Source: Pseudomonas viridiflava
Lineage (GTDB): Bacteria > Pseudomonadota > Gammaproteobacteria > Pseudomonadales > Pseudomonadaceae
DNA length: 64,000 nucleotides
Reading direction: 5' to 3'
Assembly (NCBI RefSeq): GCF_900580865.1
Contig: NZ_UTBZ01000130.1
Span: forward strand, 1 to 64,000
Every line of letters starts with the position of its first letter. Within the stretch, counting starts at the first letter, position 1. Positions 35,346-44,135 of this stretch are shown in pieces. Position numbers and translations under genes: made by a program. Under the pieces are notes generated by a model. It ran no database searches, had not been told where the DNA came from, and saw nothing but the letters and a program-made list of their open reading frames with translations.

Positions 35346-36142
35346 TCGTCGTCGAGCAGTTGAGCAAGACTTATCCTTCGGCCGCGCAACCGGCAATCGA
35401 TCAGGTCTCGCTGAGCATTCCCGATGGCGCGGTCTACGGGATTCTCGGGCGCAGCGGCGCGGGTAAGTCGACGCTGCTGCGCTGTCTCAATCTGCTCGAA
35501 CGACCGGACAGCGGACGCATTGTGCTGGATGGCGTCGACCTGACGACGCTGCCGGTCAGCGAACTGCGCCAGCAGCGCCAGCGCATCGGCATGATTTTCC
35601 AGGGCTTCAACCTGCTGCATTCGCGCACGGTGTTCGACAACATCGCGGTACCGCTGGAGATCGCCAAGGTGGGCAAGCCGTGGCGCCATGTGCGGGTGCG
35701 CGAATTGCTGGAACTGGTCGGTTTGAGCGACAAGGCGCAAGCCTTTCCCTCGCAGTTGTCCGGCGGCCAGAAGCAGCGCGTCGGCATTGCCCGCGCTCTC
35801 GCTGCTGAGCCGGCCTATCTGTTATCGGACGAGGCCACGAGTGCGCTCGACCCGGAAACCACCGCGTCGATCCTTGAACTGCTGCGCGATATCAATCGGC
35901 AACTGGGCGTGACCATCGTGCTGATCACCCATGAACTGGAGGTGGTCAAGTCGATCTGCGATCACGCCGCGTTCATGGCCAACGGACGTCTGGTCGAAGC
36001 CGGGCCGGTGCCACGTCTGCTGGCCGATGCGCAATCGCAACTCGGCGCTTCGCTGCGGCCGACTTGCGGTTTGCCGTTGGGCCACGATTCACCGGGCCTG
36101 AGTTTTCTCAAGCAATACGGCGTACGGGCGGCGCACTCATGA
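35342..36142 (+). CDS. MetN-like ABC transporter ATPase, short form
   Basis: This 266-residue ATPase has Walker A GRSGAGKST (36-44), the signature LSGGQKQRVGIARAL, Walker B YLLSDEATSALDPE and an H-loop in LITHELEV. MetN proteins are usually about 340 residues with a C-terminal ligand-binding NIL/ACT domain; here that domain is essentially missing, which suggests loss of feedback inhibition by the ligand. Both of its ends overlap neighbours in ATGA junctions, so the three importer genes form one coupled unit. Confidence 0.92.
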   Translation: MIVVEQLSKTYPSAAQPAIDQVSLSIPDGAVYGILGRSGAGKSTLLRCLNLLERPDSGRIVLDGVDLTTLPVSELRQQRQRIGMIFQGFNLLHSRTVFDNIAVPLEIAKVGKPWRHVRVRELLELVGLSDKAQAFPSQLSGGQKQRVGIARALAAEPAYLLSDEATSALDPETTASILELLRDINRQLGVTIVLITHELEVVKSICDHAAFMANGRLVEAGPVPRLLADAQSQLGASLRPTCGLPLGHDSPGLSFLKQYGVRAAHS

Positions 36143-36810
36143 ATCGCACGGTCAACTGGGATGAAATTCTGCAACTGGTGTTCAACGCTACCGGTGAAAC
36201 CCTGTACATGGTTCTGCTCGCAGGGCTGTTCACGCTGCTGATCGGTTTGCCGCTGGGCGTGTTGCTGTTTATCAGTCGCCGCGACGGACTGCTGCCGATG
36301 CCGCGCTTCAATGCTGCTCTGGGTAGTGTGGTCAACCTTGGTCGCTCACTGCCCTTCGTGGTGATGCTGATTGCCTTGATCCCACTGACGCGGCTGGTGG
36401 TCGGCACGACGCTGGGCAGCACCGCCGCCGTGGTGCCGATCACCATCGGCGCGTTTCCGTTCTTCGCGCGCATCGTCGAGAACGCTCTGGACGAAGTCGA
36501 CAAGGGCCGCATCGAAGCGATCCTCGCCATGGGCGGCGACATCGGCCATGTGATCTTCAAAGTGCTGTTGCCCGAAGCGCTGCCGGCGTTGCTGGCCGGG
36601 ATCACCTTGACGCTGGTGATGTTGATCGGTTTTTCCTCGATGGCTGGAGTGATCGGCGGTGGCGGGCTCGGAGATCTGGCCATACGTTACGGCTATCAGC
36701 GTTTCAACAATGAAGTGATGGTTGCCACGGTGGTGGTGTTGGTGATCCTCGTTCAGGGCGTACAAAGCCTGGGCGATCGATTGGTTCGTTCGCTGGCGCA
36801 TCGCCGCTAA
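36139..36810 (+). CDS. MetI-like ABC transporter permease
   Basis: This 223-residue inner-membrane permease has about five transmembrane segments. The EAA-type coupling loop is recognisable around DKGRIEAILAMGGD, followed by ALPALLAGITLTLV and the GGGGLGDLAIRYGYQRF segment of MetI permeases. The ATG at 36139 overlaps the ATPase stop by 4 nt; a longer frame from 36064 exists but would overlap the ATPase. It completes the MetQ-MetN-MetI-type importer. A second ABC system starts 8 nt after its stop. Confidence 0.93.
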   Translation: MNRTVNWDEILQLVFNATGETLYMVLLAGLFTLLIGLPLGVLLFISRRDGLLPMPRFNAALGSVVNLGRSLPFVVMLIALIPLTRLVVGTTLGSTAAVVPITIGAFPFFARIVENALDEVDKGRIEAILAMGGDIGHVIFKVLLPEALPALLAGITLTLVMLIGFSSMAGVIGGGGLGDLAIRYGYQRFNNEVMVATVVVLVILVQGVQSLGDRLVRSLAHRR

Positions 36811-36818
36811 GGAATTGT

Positions 36819-38375
36819 ATGAGTGTGCCGGTCGCCGTCGTCCGCGAACCGCTGATTCGTGTACGAGAAGTGAGCAAATTGTTTGGCGCGAGCCGGGCGC
36901 TGGATGCGGTCAGCCTCGATATCTACCCCGCCGAAGTGGTGGCGTTGCTCGGTGCCAATGGCGCGGGCAAGTCGACCCTGGTGAAGATCCTCGCGGGCAG
37001 CCAGACTGCCGACGCTGGCGAGATCTGGCTGGAGGGCGCGCCACGGCATTTCAGTTCGCCGCTGTCGGCGCGGCGCTTCGGCATTGTCGCGGTGCACCAG
37101 CAGATCAACGAGGGCATCGCACCGGGTTTGAGCGTCGCGGAAAACCTCCTGCTCGATGAACTGTGCAAGCCGGACGCGGACTTCTGGCTCAATCGCCAAC
37201 GCCTGCTGGAGCGCGCCGCGAGCATCGCCGCCGGACTGGGCTTGACCTTGCCGCTGGAGCAGCCGATCGAGCATCTCGGTCAGGCCGAACGGCAATTGGT
37301 GGTGCTCGCTCGCGCGTTGGCCTTGCAGCCGCGTCTGCTGATTCTGGATGAGCCGACGGCGGCGCTCTCCGATGCCGAGGCACAGCGCTTGTTTGGTTTG
37401 ATCGACACCTTGCGCAGTCGTGGAGTGGCGATTCTGTACATCTCCCATCGGCTCTCCGACCTGCAACGCGTGGCGGATCGCGCGATCGTTCTGCGTGACG
37501 GGCGACTCGCGGGCGAGTTTACGGCGCGGCAATTATCCGAAGCGGTGAGCGCCATGCTCGGGCAGGCGCTGGCCGAGCATGTCTACCAGCCGCGCGTGGC
37601 CGGGCGCGAGGTGTTGAAACTCAGCGCCATGAAAGTCACGCCGCGTTCAACTGCGTTCGATCTGACCCTGCACGAGAACGAAGTGGTGGTGCTCACCGGC
37701 CTGTTGGGCGCCGGTAAAAGTGAAATCGCCGAGGTGCTGTTCGGCCTGCGTAAAGCGGCCTCGGGCAGGGTGCAACTGGATGGGGTCGACTGGCACGCAG
37801 ACTCACCGCGCCAGGCTATTCAAAGCGGGGTTTTCTTCGCGGCCGAAGATCGCGCCAGTCAATCGCTGGTGGCGGACTTCTCTCTTCGTCGAACCCTGAC
37901 CTTGCCATTTCTCGAGCGTTTCACCCGTGGCGGTTTTATCCGCAACCGCGCCGAGGCCACGGCGGTCGAGGCGCAAGTGGCGGCGCTGGGGATCAAGACT
38001 GCCGGCATCGATGTGCCGATGACCGCTCTGTCGGGCGGCAATCAACAGAAAGTCGTGCTCGGTCGCTGGCTGCTCGGCGAAGGGCGGGTATTGATCCTCG
38101 ATGAACCCTTTCAAGGCGTCGACGTGCGCGCCCGCCGCGACATCGGCCAACTGTTGCGTGACAGCGCCAAGGGCCGAGCGACGCTGGTGATTTGCGCCGA
38201 CGTCGATGAAGCCCTGGAAATTGCCGATCGCATCCTGCTGGTGCGCGATCACTCTGTGGTCGCCGAGTACCCGCGCGCCGGCCTCGATCGTGCTGATCTG
38301 GTCGCTGCACTTGCCGGCAGCGACGTCACCGACCATTCCCCTCAAGCCACGCCAAGGAGCAGAGCGAGTGCCTGA
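36819..38375 (+). CDS. RbsA-like sugar ABC transporter ATPase (two NBDs)
   Basis: This 518-residue protein has two ATPase domains. The first has a canonical Walker A (GANGAGKST) but a degenerate signature (HLGQAERQL), and the second has GLLGAGKSE with a canonical ALSGGNQQKV signature. This asymmetry is usual in the RbsA/MglA carbohydrate class. It energises import of a pentose or similar sugar with the next two genes. The start follows the MetI-like gene by 8 nt, and its 3' end overlaps the permease gene by 8 nt. The sugar cannot be deduced. Confidence 0.92.
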   Translation: MSVPVAVVREPLIRVREVSKLFGASRALDAVSLDIYPAEVVALLGANGAGKSTLVKILAGSQTADAGEIWLEGAPRHFSSPLSARRFGIVAVHQQINEGIAPGLSVAENLLLDELCKPDADFWLNRQRLLERAASIAAGLGLTLPLEQPIEHLGQAERQLVVLARALALQPRLLILDEPTAALSDAEAQRLFGLIDTLRSRGVAILYISHRLSDLQRVADRAIVLRDGRLAGEFTARQLSEAVSAMLGQALAEHVYQPRVAGREVLKLSAMKVTPRSTAFDLTLHENEVVVLTGLLGAGKSEIAEVLFGLRKAASGRVQLDGVDWHADSPRQAIQSGVFFAAEDRASQSLVADFSLRRTLTLPFLERFTRGGFIRNRAEATAVEAQVAALGIKTAGIDVPMTALSGGNQQKVVLGRWLLGEGRVLILDEPFQGVDVRARRDIGQLLRDSAKGRATLVICADVDEALEIADRILLVRDHSVVAEYPRAGLDRADLVAALAGSDVTDHSPQATPRSRASA

Positions 38376-39393
38376 TTCAAGTTCACTGTTATCGACCGAG
38401 CCGGCACGCGCCGAACGTCTGCTGCATGTGCTGATCCGCTATGGCCTGTTATGGCTGCTGGCGCTGATCGTGGTGTTTTTCAGCGTTGCGGAACCGGCAT
38501 TCCTGCGCGTCGGCAACCTGTTCAGCATCCTGCAATCGGTGTCGATTGTTGCGCTGCTGGCGCTGGGCGTGACGCTGACCATGGCTGTCGGCGGCCTCGA
38601 TCTGTCGATTGGCGCGGTGGCGGCGATGAGCCTGATGATCGCCAGTTACGTGATGGTCGTGCTCGGCTGGGGTGCGGTGCCGGCGGTGTTGATCAGTCTG
38701 GCAGGCGGGGCGCTGGTCGGTCTGCTCAACGGCTGGCTGATCGTCAAGCTGCGGGTGCCGGACATTCTCGCGACGCTGGGCAGCATGTTTCTGGTGATCG
38801 GCGTGCAGCTGATTCCTACCGGCGGACGCTCGATTGCGGTAGGCATGACCTTGCCCAGTGGCGAGGAAACCGAAGGTACGTTCAGTGCCGCGTTCCTTGC
38901 GCTGGGGCGCGGGCGGTTGTGGGAGGTGGTACCGATTCCGGTGCTGATTACCGCGGTGGTCGCTTTAGCCGTGTGGCTGTTTCTTGAACGTACGCGCATT
39001 GGCCGTTTGTTCTATGCCATCGGCGGCAACGAGCAAGCGGCGCGACTGGCTGGTGCGCCGGTGCAGCGCTTCAAGTTGTTGGCTTACGTGCTATCGGCAT
39101 CGCTCGCATCGCTCGGCGGCTTGTTGCTCGCGGCGCGTTTGGGCCGCGGCGACGTCAGTTCGGGCAACGGCCTGGTGCTGGATGCTCTCGGCGCAGCGCT
39201 GATCGGTTTTGCCGTACTCGGCGCGAAGAAGCCCAACGCCTTTGGCACGCTGGTCGGTGCGCTGCTGGTGGCGGCGCTGCTCAACGGCCTGACCATGCTC
39301 AACGCGCCGTATTACGCGCAGGATTTCGTCAAGGGACTGGTGCTGGTTCTGGCCCTGATGTTCACGTTCGGCCTCGCGCATCGGGCGCGTTAA
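38368..39393 (+). CDS. RbsC-like sugar ABC transporter permease
   Basis: This 341-residue inner-membrane protein has about eight to ten hydrophobic segments and the RbsC-class pattern LSIGAVAAM, LNGWLIVKLRVPDILATLGS and AIGGNEQAARLAG. I place the start at the GTG at 38368, since AAGGAG lies 8 nt upstream. The open frame runs further upstream within the ATPase gene, but those codons belong to that gene. It overlaps the ATPase end by 8 nt and is followed after 23 nt by the binding protein. Confidence 0.92.
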   Translation: MPDSSSLLSTEPARAERLLHVLIRYGLLWLLALIVVFFSVAEPAFLRVGNLFSILQSVSIVALLALGVTLTMAVGGLDLSIGAVAAMSLMIASYVMVVLGWGAVPAVLISLAGGALVGLLNGWLIVKLRVPDILATLGSMFLVIGVQLIPTGGRSIAVGMTLPSGEETEGTFSAAFLALGRGRLWEVVPIPVLITAVVALAVWLFLERTRIGRLFYAIGGNEQAARLAGAPVQRFKLLAYVLSASLASLGGLLLAARLGRGDVSSGNGLVLDALGAALIGFAVLGAKKPNAFGTLVGALLVAALLNGLTMLNAPYYAQDFVKGLVLVLALMFTFGLAHRAR

Positions 39394-39416
39394 GCCGCTT
39401 CATTCAAGGAAGTTGT

Positions 39417-40472
39417 ATGCACGGTTCAATCAAACAATTTGCCCGTCATTGCCTCGCCGGTGCGTTGCTCTCGGCCGTGGCGCTGAGTGCCAACGCCAAA
39501 GCTTTGCCCGGTGCGCCGGCGCCGTTCGACAAAGGTCAGGTGCAGATTGCATTGGTCGGTTATTTGTTCTCCGGGGACTTCCCCGAGGCGTATTTGCGCG
39601 GCGTCGAAAAACAGACCGAAGCACTGGGTGCCAACCTGCGGGTATTCGATGCCCGGCAGCAAGCGGCGAGTCAGGGCGAGATGATCGATCAGGCGATAGA
39701 TCTGGGCGTCGACGGCATCATCGTCCAGCTCGGCCTGGCCGAAACCCTGAAAGCGCCAATTGACCGGGCGATTGCCAAAGGCATCAAAGTCGTCGCTTTC
39801 GATGTCGACCTGAACACGCCGCAAGTGACCCAGGTCGAGCAGGATCACCATGCGCTGGCGCGTCTGGCGCTGGATCAAGCGGTCAAGGACAACGGCACAA
39901 AGTTTGATGCCGGCTACGTGTACATCAGCGGCTTTACGCCGATGGAGCGCCGCGACGAAATCTGGAGTCAGGTGAAGAAGGCCAATCCGGGGATCGTCGA
40001 GAAGGCGCGGTTCGGCACTTTGAATCCGCCGATCGCCAACTCGGTGGCGGATCAGGCCAGTGCCGTACTTCGCGCCAACCCGGGTATCAGCGTGATCTTC
40101 GCACCGTTCGATGAGTTTGCCAAAGGCGCGAAAATTGCCGTCGATGAGGCAGGGCTGACGAGCAAGGTGAAGATCTACAGCGCCGATATTTCCACCGCCG
40201 ATATTCAGATCATGAAAGAACCGGACAGCGCCTGGGCGGCGACGGCGGCGGTCAATCCGCAAGTGGCGGGGGCGATCAGCGTGCGCAGTCTGGCGATGTT
40301 GATTGCCGGGGAGAGTCCGGGGCATCAGGTGCTGGTGCCGCCGACGCTGATTACCCGTCAGCAGTTGCTGGATCTGGATGTGAAGAATGTTCGAGATCTG
40401 GCGCAGAAGCTCCCGAGCTTCGGTGATACCGCCAATGTCGCGCGGGCGCCGTGGATTCCGGTGGCCAACTAG
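39417..40472 (+). CDS. Periplasmic sugar-binding protein (RbsB-like)
   Basis: This 351-residue protein has a signal peptide of about 27 residues (ending ALSANA). Its mature part shows the type I periplasmic-binding fold: IALVGYLFSGDFPEAYLRGV, QAIDLGVDGIIVQLG, GIKVVAFDVD and SVIFAPFDEFAKGA. It would deliver the ligand to the RbsAC-like transporter encoded before it, the reverse of the usual gene order. AAGGAAG precedes the ATG. A REP pair follows the gene. Confidence 0.9.
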   Translation: MHGSIKQFARHCLAGALLSAVALSANAKALPGAPAPFDKGQVQIALVGYLFSGDFPEAYLRGVEKQTEALGANLRVFDARQQAASQGEMIDQAIDLGVDGIIVQLGLAETLKAPIDRAIAKGIKVVAFDVDLNTPQVTQVEQDHHALARLALDQAVKDNGTKFDAGYVYISGFTPMERRDEIWSQVKKANPGIVEKARFGTLNPPIANSVADQASAVLRANPGISVIFAPFDEFAKGAKIAVDEAGLTSKVKIYSADISTADIQIMKEPDSAWAATAAVNPQVAGAISVRSLAMLIAGESPGHQVLVPPTLITRQQLLDLDVKNVRDLAQKLPSFGDTANVARAPWIPVAN

Positions 40473-40496
40473 AACACTTGCCACGACATCGCCCAT

Positions 40497-40584
40497 GTGG
40501 GAGCGAGCCTGCTCGCGAAGAGGTCCGATCAGTTGATATCTCTGTTGACTGACCCACCGCTTTCGCGAGCAGGCTCGCTCCCAC
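40497..40584. repeat. REP pair after the sugar ABC operon
   Basis: Inverted 23-bp arms at 40497-40519 (GTGGGAGCGAGCCTGCTCGC...) and 40562-40584 form a REP doublet of the same family as at 31761 and 41342, 24 nt after the binding-protein stop. Confidence 0.9.
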
Positions 40585-40630
40585 AGGGGGAATGCGTAGT
40601 TGCGCAAACTGAGGGAGTTCTGGAGTTTAC

Positions 40631-41296
40631 ATGCACAACAAAGCCTTGCGATTACGCAAAAGCCGCTCGCCGAAAGCCGATCCAGCATTCGGTAAACGAC
40701 TGCCCCCGGGGCAGGTACTGACGGAACGCTTTCCAATTCTCCACGAAGGCGAAGTACCGGAATATAACCTCGCCAACTGGTCGCTGCGCCTGTCCGGCAC
40801 GCTCGCCCAGCCGATCGAATTACGTTACGCCGATCTGCTCGCACTGCCACAGCGGCAACTGCGCTGTGACATCCATTGCGTGACACGCTGGTCGAAATTC
40901 GACACCGAGTGGAGCGGGGTGCATCTGCAGGATCTGTTGCAGGCGTTCGATCTCCAGCCGACTTCGGCATTCGTCATGGCCCACGCCGATCACGATTACC
41001 AGACCAACTTGCGACTTGAGGATCTGTTGCACCCCGACACTCTGCTGGCCACCCATTACGCCGGCCAACCGCTGACCGCACAACATGGCTGGCCGTTACG
41101 GCTGGTGGTGGCGGGGCGGTATTTCTGGAAGAGCGCCAAGTGGCTGCGCGGGCTTGAATTTGTCGAGCAGGAACAGCCGGGTTTCTGGGAGCGCAATGGC
41201 TTTCATCTGCACGCCGATCCGTTTGCCGAGCAGCGATTCAGTGGCGATGAACTGGATATTGCCGAGAATGCCTGGCTGGAGAAAGACTTCGACTAA
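40631..41296 (+). CDS. Sulfite oxidase-fold molybdopterin protein, short cytoplasmic form
   Basis: This 221-residue protein has the SUOX/MsrP molybdopterin-binding core. C83 in DIHCVTRWS is the likely molybdenum ligand, and GWPLRLVVAGRYFWKSAKW is typical of the family. It has no Tat signal, haem domain or dimerisation domain, so it should be a cytoplasmic oxidoreductase of unknown substrate. It stands alone between two REP pairs. Confidence 0.88.
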   Translation: MHNKALRLRKSRSPKADPAFGKRLPPGQVLTERFPILHEGEVPEYNLANWSLRLSGTLAQPIELRYADLLALPQRQLRCDIHCVTRWSKFDTEWSGVHLQDLLQAFDLQPTSAFVMAHADHDYQTNLRLEDLLHPDTLLATHYAGQPLTAQHGWPLRLVVAGRYFWKSAKWLRGLEFVEQEQPGFWERNGFHLHADPFAEQRFSGDELDIAENAWLEKDFD

Positions 41297-41747
41297 GTTT
41301 TCTGAACGCAACCTGTTCAAACATTGAAATACGATCAACCTGTGGGAGCGAGCTTGCTCGCGAAGGGGCCTTTTCAGTGACCTATTCGTTGACTGATCTA
41401 CCGCATTCGCGAGCAAGCTCGCTCCCACAGGGGGATGTGTTTGCATAGCTATTTAGTTGTTGATTAGTTGGTTCATGTGTTGGCTCAGCAACACTTCTGT
41501 TGAACTAAGAACAACTTTTTAGAGCGATCTAACCTAAGCGTTATTGGTTCTTTTACGGCCCGCAGCCGCTCGTCTAGCATCGGATTTCAAGGGGAAACGT
41601 CTCACGCTGGGGAAACTGCAACTCACCGTAAAAAAGCTTCACTGCCTTCCAGAAATCCAAAACTACAGCAGACATTGCCGCGCATTGCTTGCCGAACTTT
41701 ATTGTCGGCAACGGCCGGGTATTAACTGCGATTCAAGGAGCTGTTAT
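41297..41747. other. Intergenic region upstream of the TonB receptor
   Basis: The region holds a REP pair (41342-41428) and then about 320 nt of receptor leader. The receptor reading frame is open from 41544, but the codons before 41748 do not look like protein-coding sequence. I found no clear Fur box or promoter by eye. Confidence 0.55.
41342..41428. repeat. REP pair before the TonB receptor
   Basis: Inverted 23-bp arms at 41342-41364 (GTGGGAGCGAGCTTGCTCGC...) and 41406-41428 form a REP doublet downstream of the SUOX-like gene. Confidence 0.9.
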
Positions 41748-44135
41748 ATGCATTACCGTTCCCGTTCATTACTGGCGGCTGCTGTCGTGTCCGCTATCTG
41801 GCAACTTCCGGTCAACGCCGAAGAAACTTCGGCAAGTGCCGACAGCGAATCCCGACTTGGCACCGTGCTGGTCACCGGCACCCGAGGCACTTCGCGCACG
41901 GTGCTGGACTCTCCGGTACCGGTCGATGTACTCACCGCCGAAGACCTCAAATCCGCCGGTGCCGCTGACGGTGAATTGGGCGCGGCGCTGCAGACGTTAT
42001 TGCCATCCTTCAGTCTGCCGCGCCAATCCAACTCCGGCGGCGCCGATCATGTACGCGCGGCGCAACTGCGCGGCATGAGTCCGGATCAGGTGCTGGTGCT
42101 GGTCAACGGCAAGCGCCGCCACACGTCAGCGGTGGTCAATGACTCCTCGAAGATTGGTCGCGGTACCGCACCGGTCGACTTCAACTCGATCCCGCTGAGT
42201 GCGATCAAACGCATCGAAGTGCTGCGTGACGGCGCCGGCGCGCAGTACGGCTCCGATGCGATTGCCGGGGTGATCAACATCATCCTCGACGACGCGCCCG
42301 AGGGCGGTGAGGTGTCGACCAGTTATGGCGCCTATCACACCCGTCAAGACGCCATCGACAAGACCACCACCGACGGCCAGAACAGCGTCACCACCGCGAA
42401 GATCGGTACGCGCCTGGGCGAGGAGGGCGGGTTTATTCGTGGCGGTACCGAATACAAGGATCGCAACCCGACCAACCGCGCCGGTTTCGATGGTTTTGCC
42501 GATACCCCCGGCCAGCGCAACTATGTGATGGGCGATGGCGTCGCCCGGGACGTCAACCTCTGGTTCAACAGCGAATTGCCGCTGGCCGGCGGCAAGGCCT
42601 ACAGCTTCGGCACTTATAACCAGCGTCACACCACCGGCGCCGAGTTCTATCGCTACCCGTATGAACAGCCGCAGTTCTACCCCAATGGCTACTTGCCGCA
42701 ATCGCTCGGTGACAACAAAGACGTCTCCGCCACCGCCGGTTTCAAAGGCCTGCTCGGTGACGAGTGGGACTTCGACAGCAGCGTCACCCACGGTCGCAAT
42801 CGCTTCGAGGGCTCGACCCGGCGCACGCTTAACGTCAGCCTCGGCGAAGACTCGCCGACGAAGTTTGACACCGGCGATTACGAACTGCGCCAGACCACCA
42901 CCAACCTCGATTTCAGCCGTGAACTGCGTCTCGGCGAGCGCTCGTTCGTACTGGCGGTGGGCGGCGAATACCGCTACGAAAACTACCTGACCTATGCCGG
43001 TGACGAGGCCTCGTATATCGGCTCAGGGGCGGACGGCGCCAATGGCCTGCGCCCGAGCGAGGAGTCGGATCTGGATCGCAACGTGTTCGGCACCTATGCC
43101 GAGTTGTCCGGCGATCTCACTGATCGCTTGTTCGTCGACGCCGCCACGCGCTGGGAGCATTACGATGACGCCGGCAGCAAACTCACCGGCAAACTCAGCG
43201 GTCGCTACAAACTCACCGAGCAATGGGCCTTGCGCGGTGCGGTGTCGAACAACTTCCGTGCACCGTCACTGGCCCAGAGTGGCTTCCAGAACACCACCAG
43301 TAACTTCGGCGATGGCGGCACGCTGACCGATATTCGTGTGCTCTCGGTCAACGACCCGATCGCCCGTGCGCTGGGTGCGGAAAAGCTTGATCCGGAAACT
43401 TCGAAAAACTTCAGCCTCGGCCTGACCTTTCAGTTGAACGAACGCTTCGACGCGTCGCTGGATGTATTCCGCATCGACGTCAAAGACCGCATCACCCTGT
43501 CGCAACGCATTGGCAGCGATGCCCTGGAAAACTACATCAACGACAACTTCGGCGTCGCCGGTGTACACGACGTCAACTTCTTCACCAACGCCGCCGACAC
43601 CAGCACCGACGGTGCCGAACTGGTGCTCAACTACCACCAACCGTTCTACGAAGGGCAATTGGGCCTGACCACCGCGTACACCTACAACCACACCAAAGTC
43701 ACCAGCACCAAAGGCACGCCGTCGCAACTGACGGCGCTGGGCATTGGCAATGACGCCCTCGTTGGCGTCGAAGAAACCAACACCCTGACCGATGCAGCGC
43801 CGAAGGATCGCTTCATCTTTTCCGCCAACTGGGCCAGCGAACACTGGGGCCTGCTCGGACGCTTGACGCGCCAGGGCGAGACCACTCGCGTATTCGATTT
43901 CGGTGACTCGCAGCCGGAGCAAACCTACGGTGCCGTGTGGCAACTGGACGCCGAGGTGGCCTACAAATTCACGCCGAAATTCAACATCGCGGTGGGCGGT
44001 AACAACCTCACCGACAACTACCCGGAACGTTCCGGCTCGGCGATCAACTACGGCGGCAACCTGCCGTACGACGTGCTGTCGCCCATCGGCACCAACGGCG
44101 CCTATTACTACGCCCGCGCCACCTATGGTTTCTGA
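41748..44135 (+). CDS. TonB-dependent outer-membrane receptor
   Basis: This 795-residue receptor has a signal peptide of about 24 residues (ending LPVNA). The TonB-box region is near residue 40 (LGTVLVTGTRG), the plug domain spans about 45-165 (QVLVLVNGKRRHTSAVV; IEVLRDGAGAQYGSDAIAGVINIIL) and a beta-barrel ends in the C-terminal aromatic YATYGF-type strand with a terminal Phe. Ligand unknown; no siderophore genes are adjacent. AAGGAG at 41735-41740 supports the ATG at 41748. Its last 11 nt overlap an APC permease gene, suggesting coupled outer- and inner-membrane uptake of one substrate. Confidence 0.93.
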   Translation: MHYRSRSLLAAAVVSAIWQLPVNAEETSASADSESRLGTVLVTGTRGTSRTVLDSPVPVDVLTAEDLKSAGAADGELGAALQTLLPSFSLPRQSNSGGADHVRAAQLRGMSPDQVLVLVNGKRRHTSAVVNDSSKIGRGTAPVDFNSIPLSAIKRIEVLRDGAGAQYGSDAIAGVINIILDDAPEGGEVSTSYGAYHTRQDAIDKTTTDGQNSVTTAKIGTRLGEEGGFIRGGTEYKDRNPTNRAGFDGFADTPGQRNYVMGDGVARDVNLWFNSELPLAGGKAYSFGTYNQRHTTGAEFYRYPYEQPQFYPNGYLPQSLGDNKDVSATAGFKGLLGDEWDFDSSVTHGRNRFEGSTRRTLNVSLGEDSPTKFDTGDYELRQTTTNLDFSRELRLGERSFVLAVGGEYRYENYLTYAGDEASYIGSGADGANGLRPSEESDLDRNVFGTYAELSGDLTDRLFVDAATRWEHYDDAGSKLTGKLSGRYKLTEQWALRGAVSNNFRAPSLAQSGFQNTTSNFGDGGTLTDIRVLSVNDPIARALGAEKLDPETSKNFSLGLTFQLNERFDASLDVFRIDVKDRITLSQRIGSDALENYINDNFGVAGVHDVNFFTNAADTSTDGAELVLNYHQPFYEGQLGLTTAYTYNHTKVTSTKGTPSQLTALGIGNDALVGVEETNTLTDAAPKDRFIFSANWASEHWGLLGRLTRQGETTRVFDFGDSQPEQTYGAVWQLDAEVAYKFTPKFNIAVGGNNLTDNYPERSGSAINYGGNLPYDVLSPIGTNGAYYYARATYGF

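Noticed and set aside
41544..41747. Earlier start for the TonB receptor
   Set aside because: The extra codons lack a signal peptide and coding character, whereas the ATG at 41748 has AAGGAG and is followed by a signal peptide.
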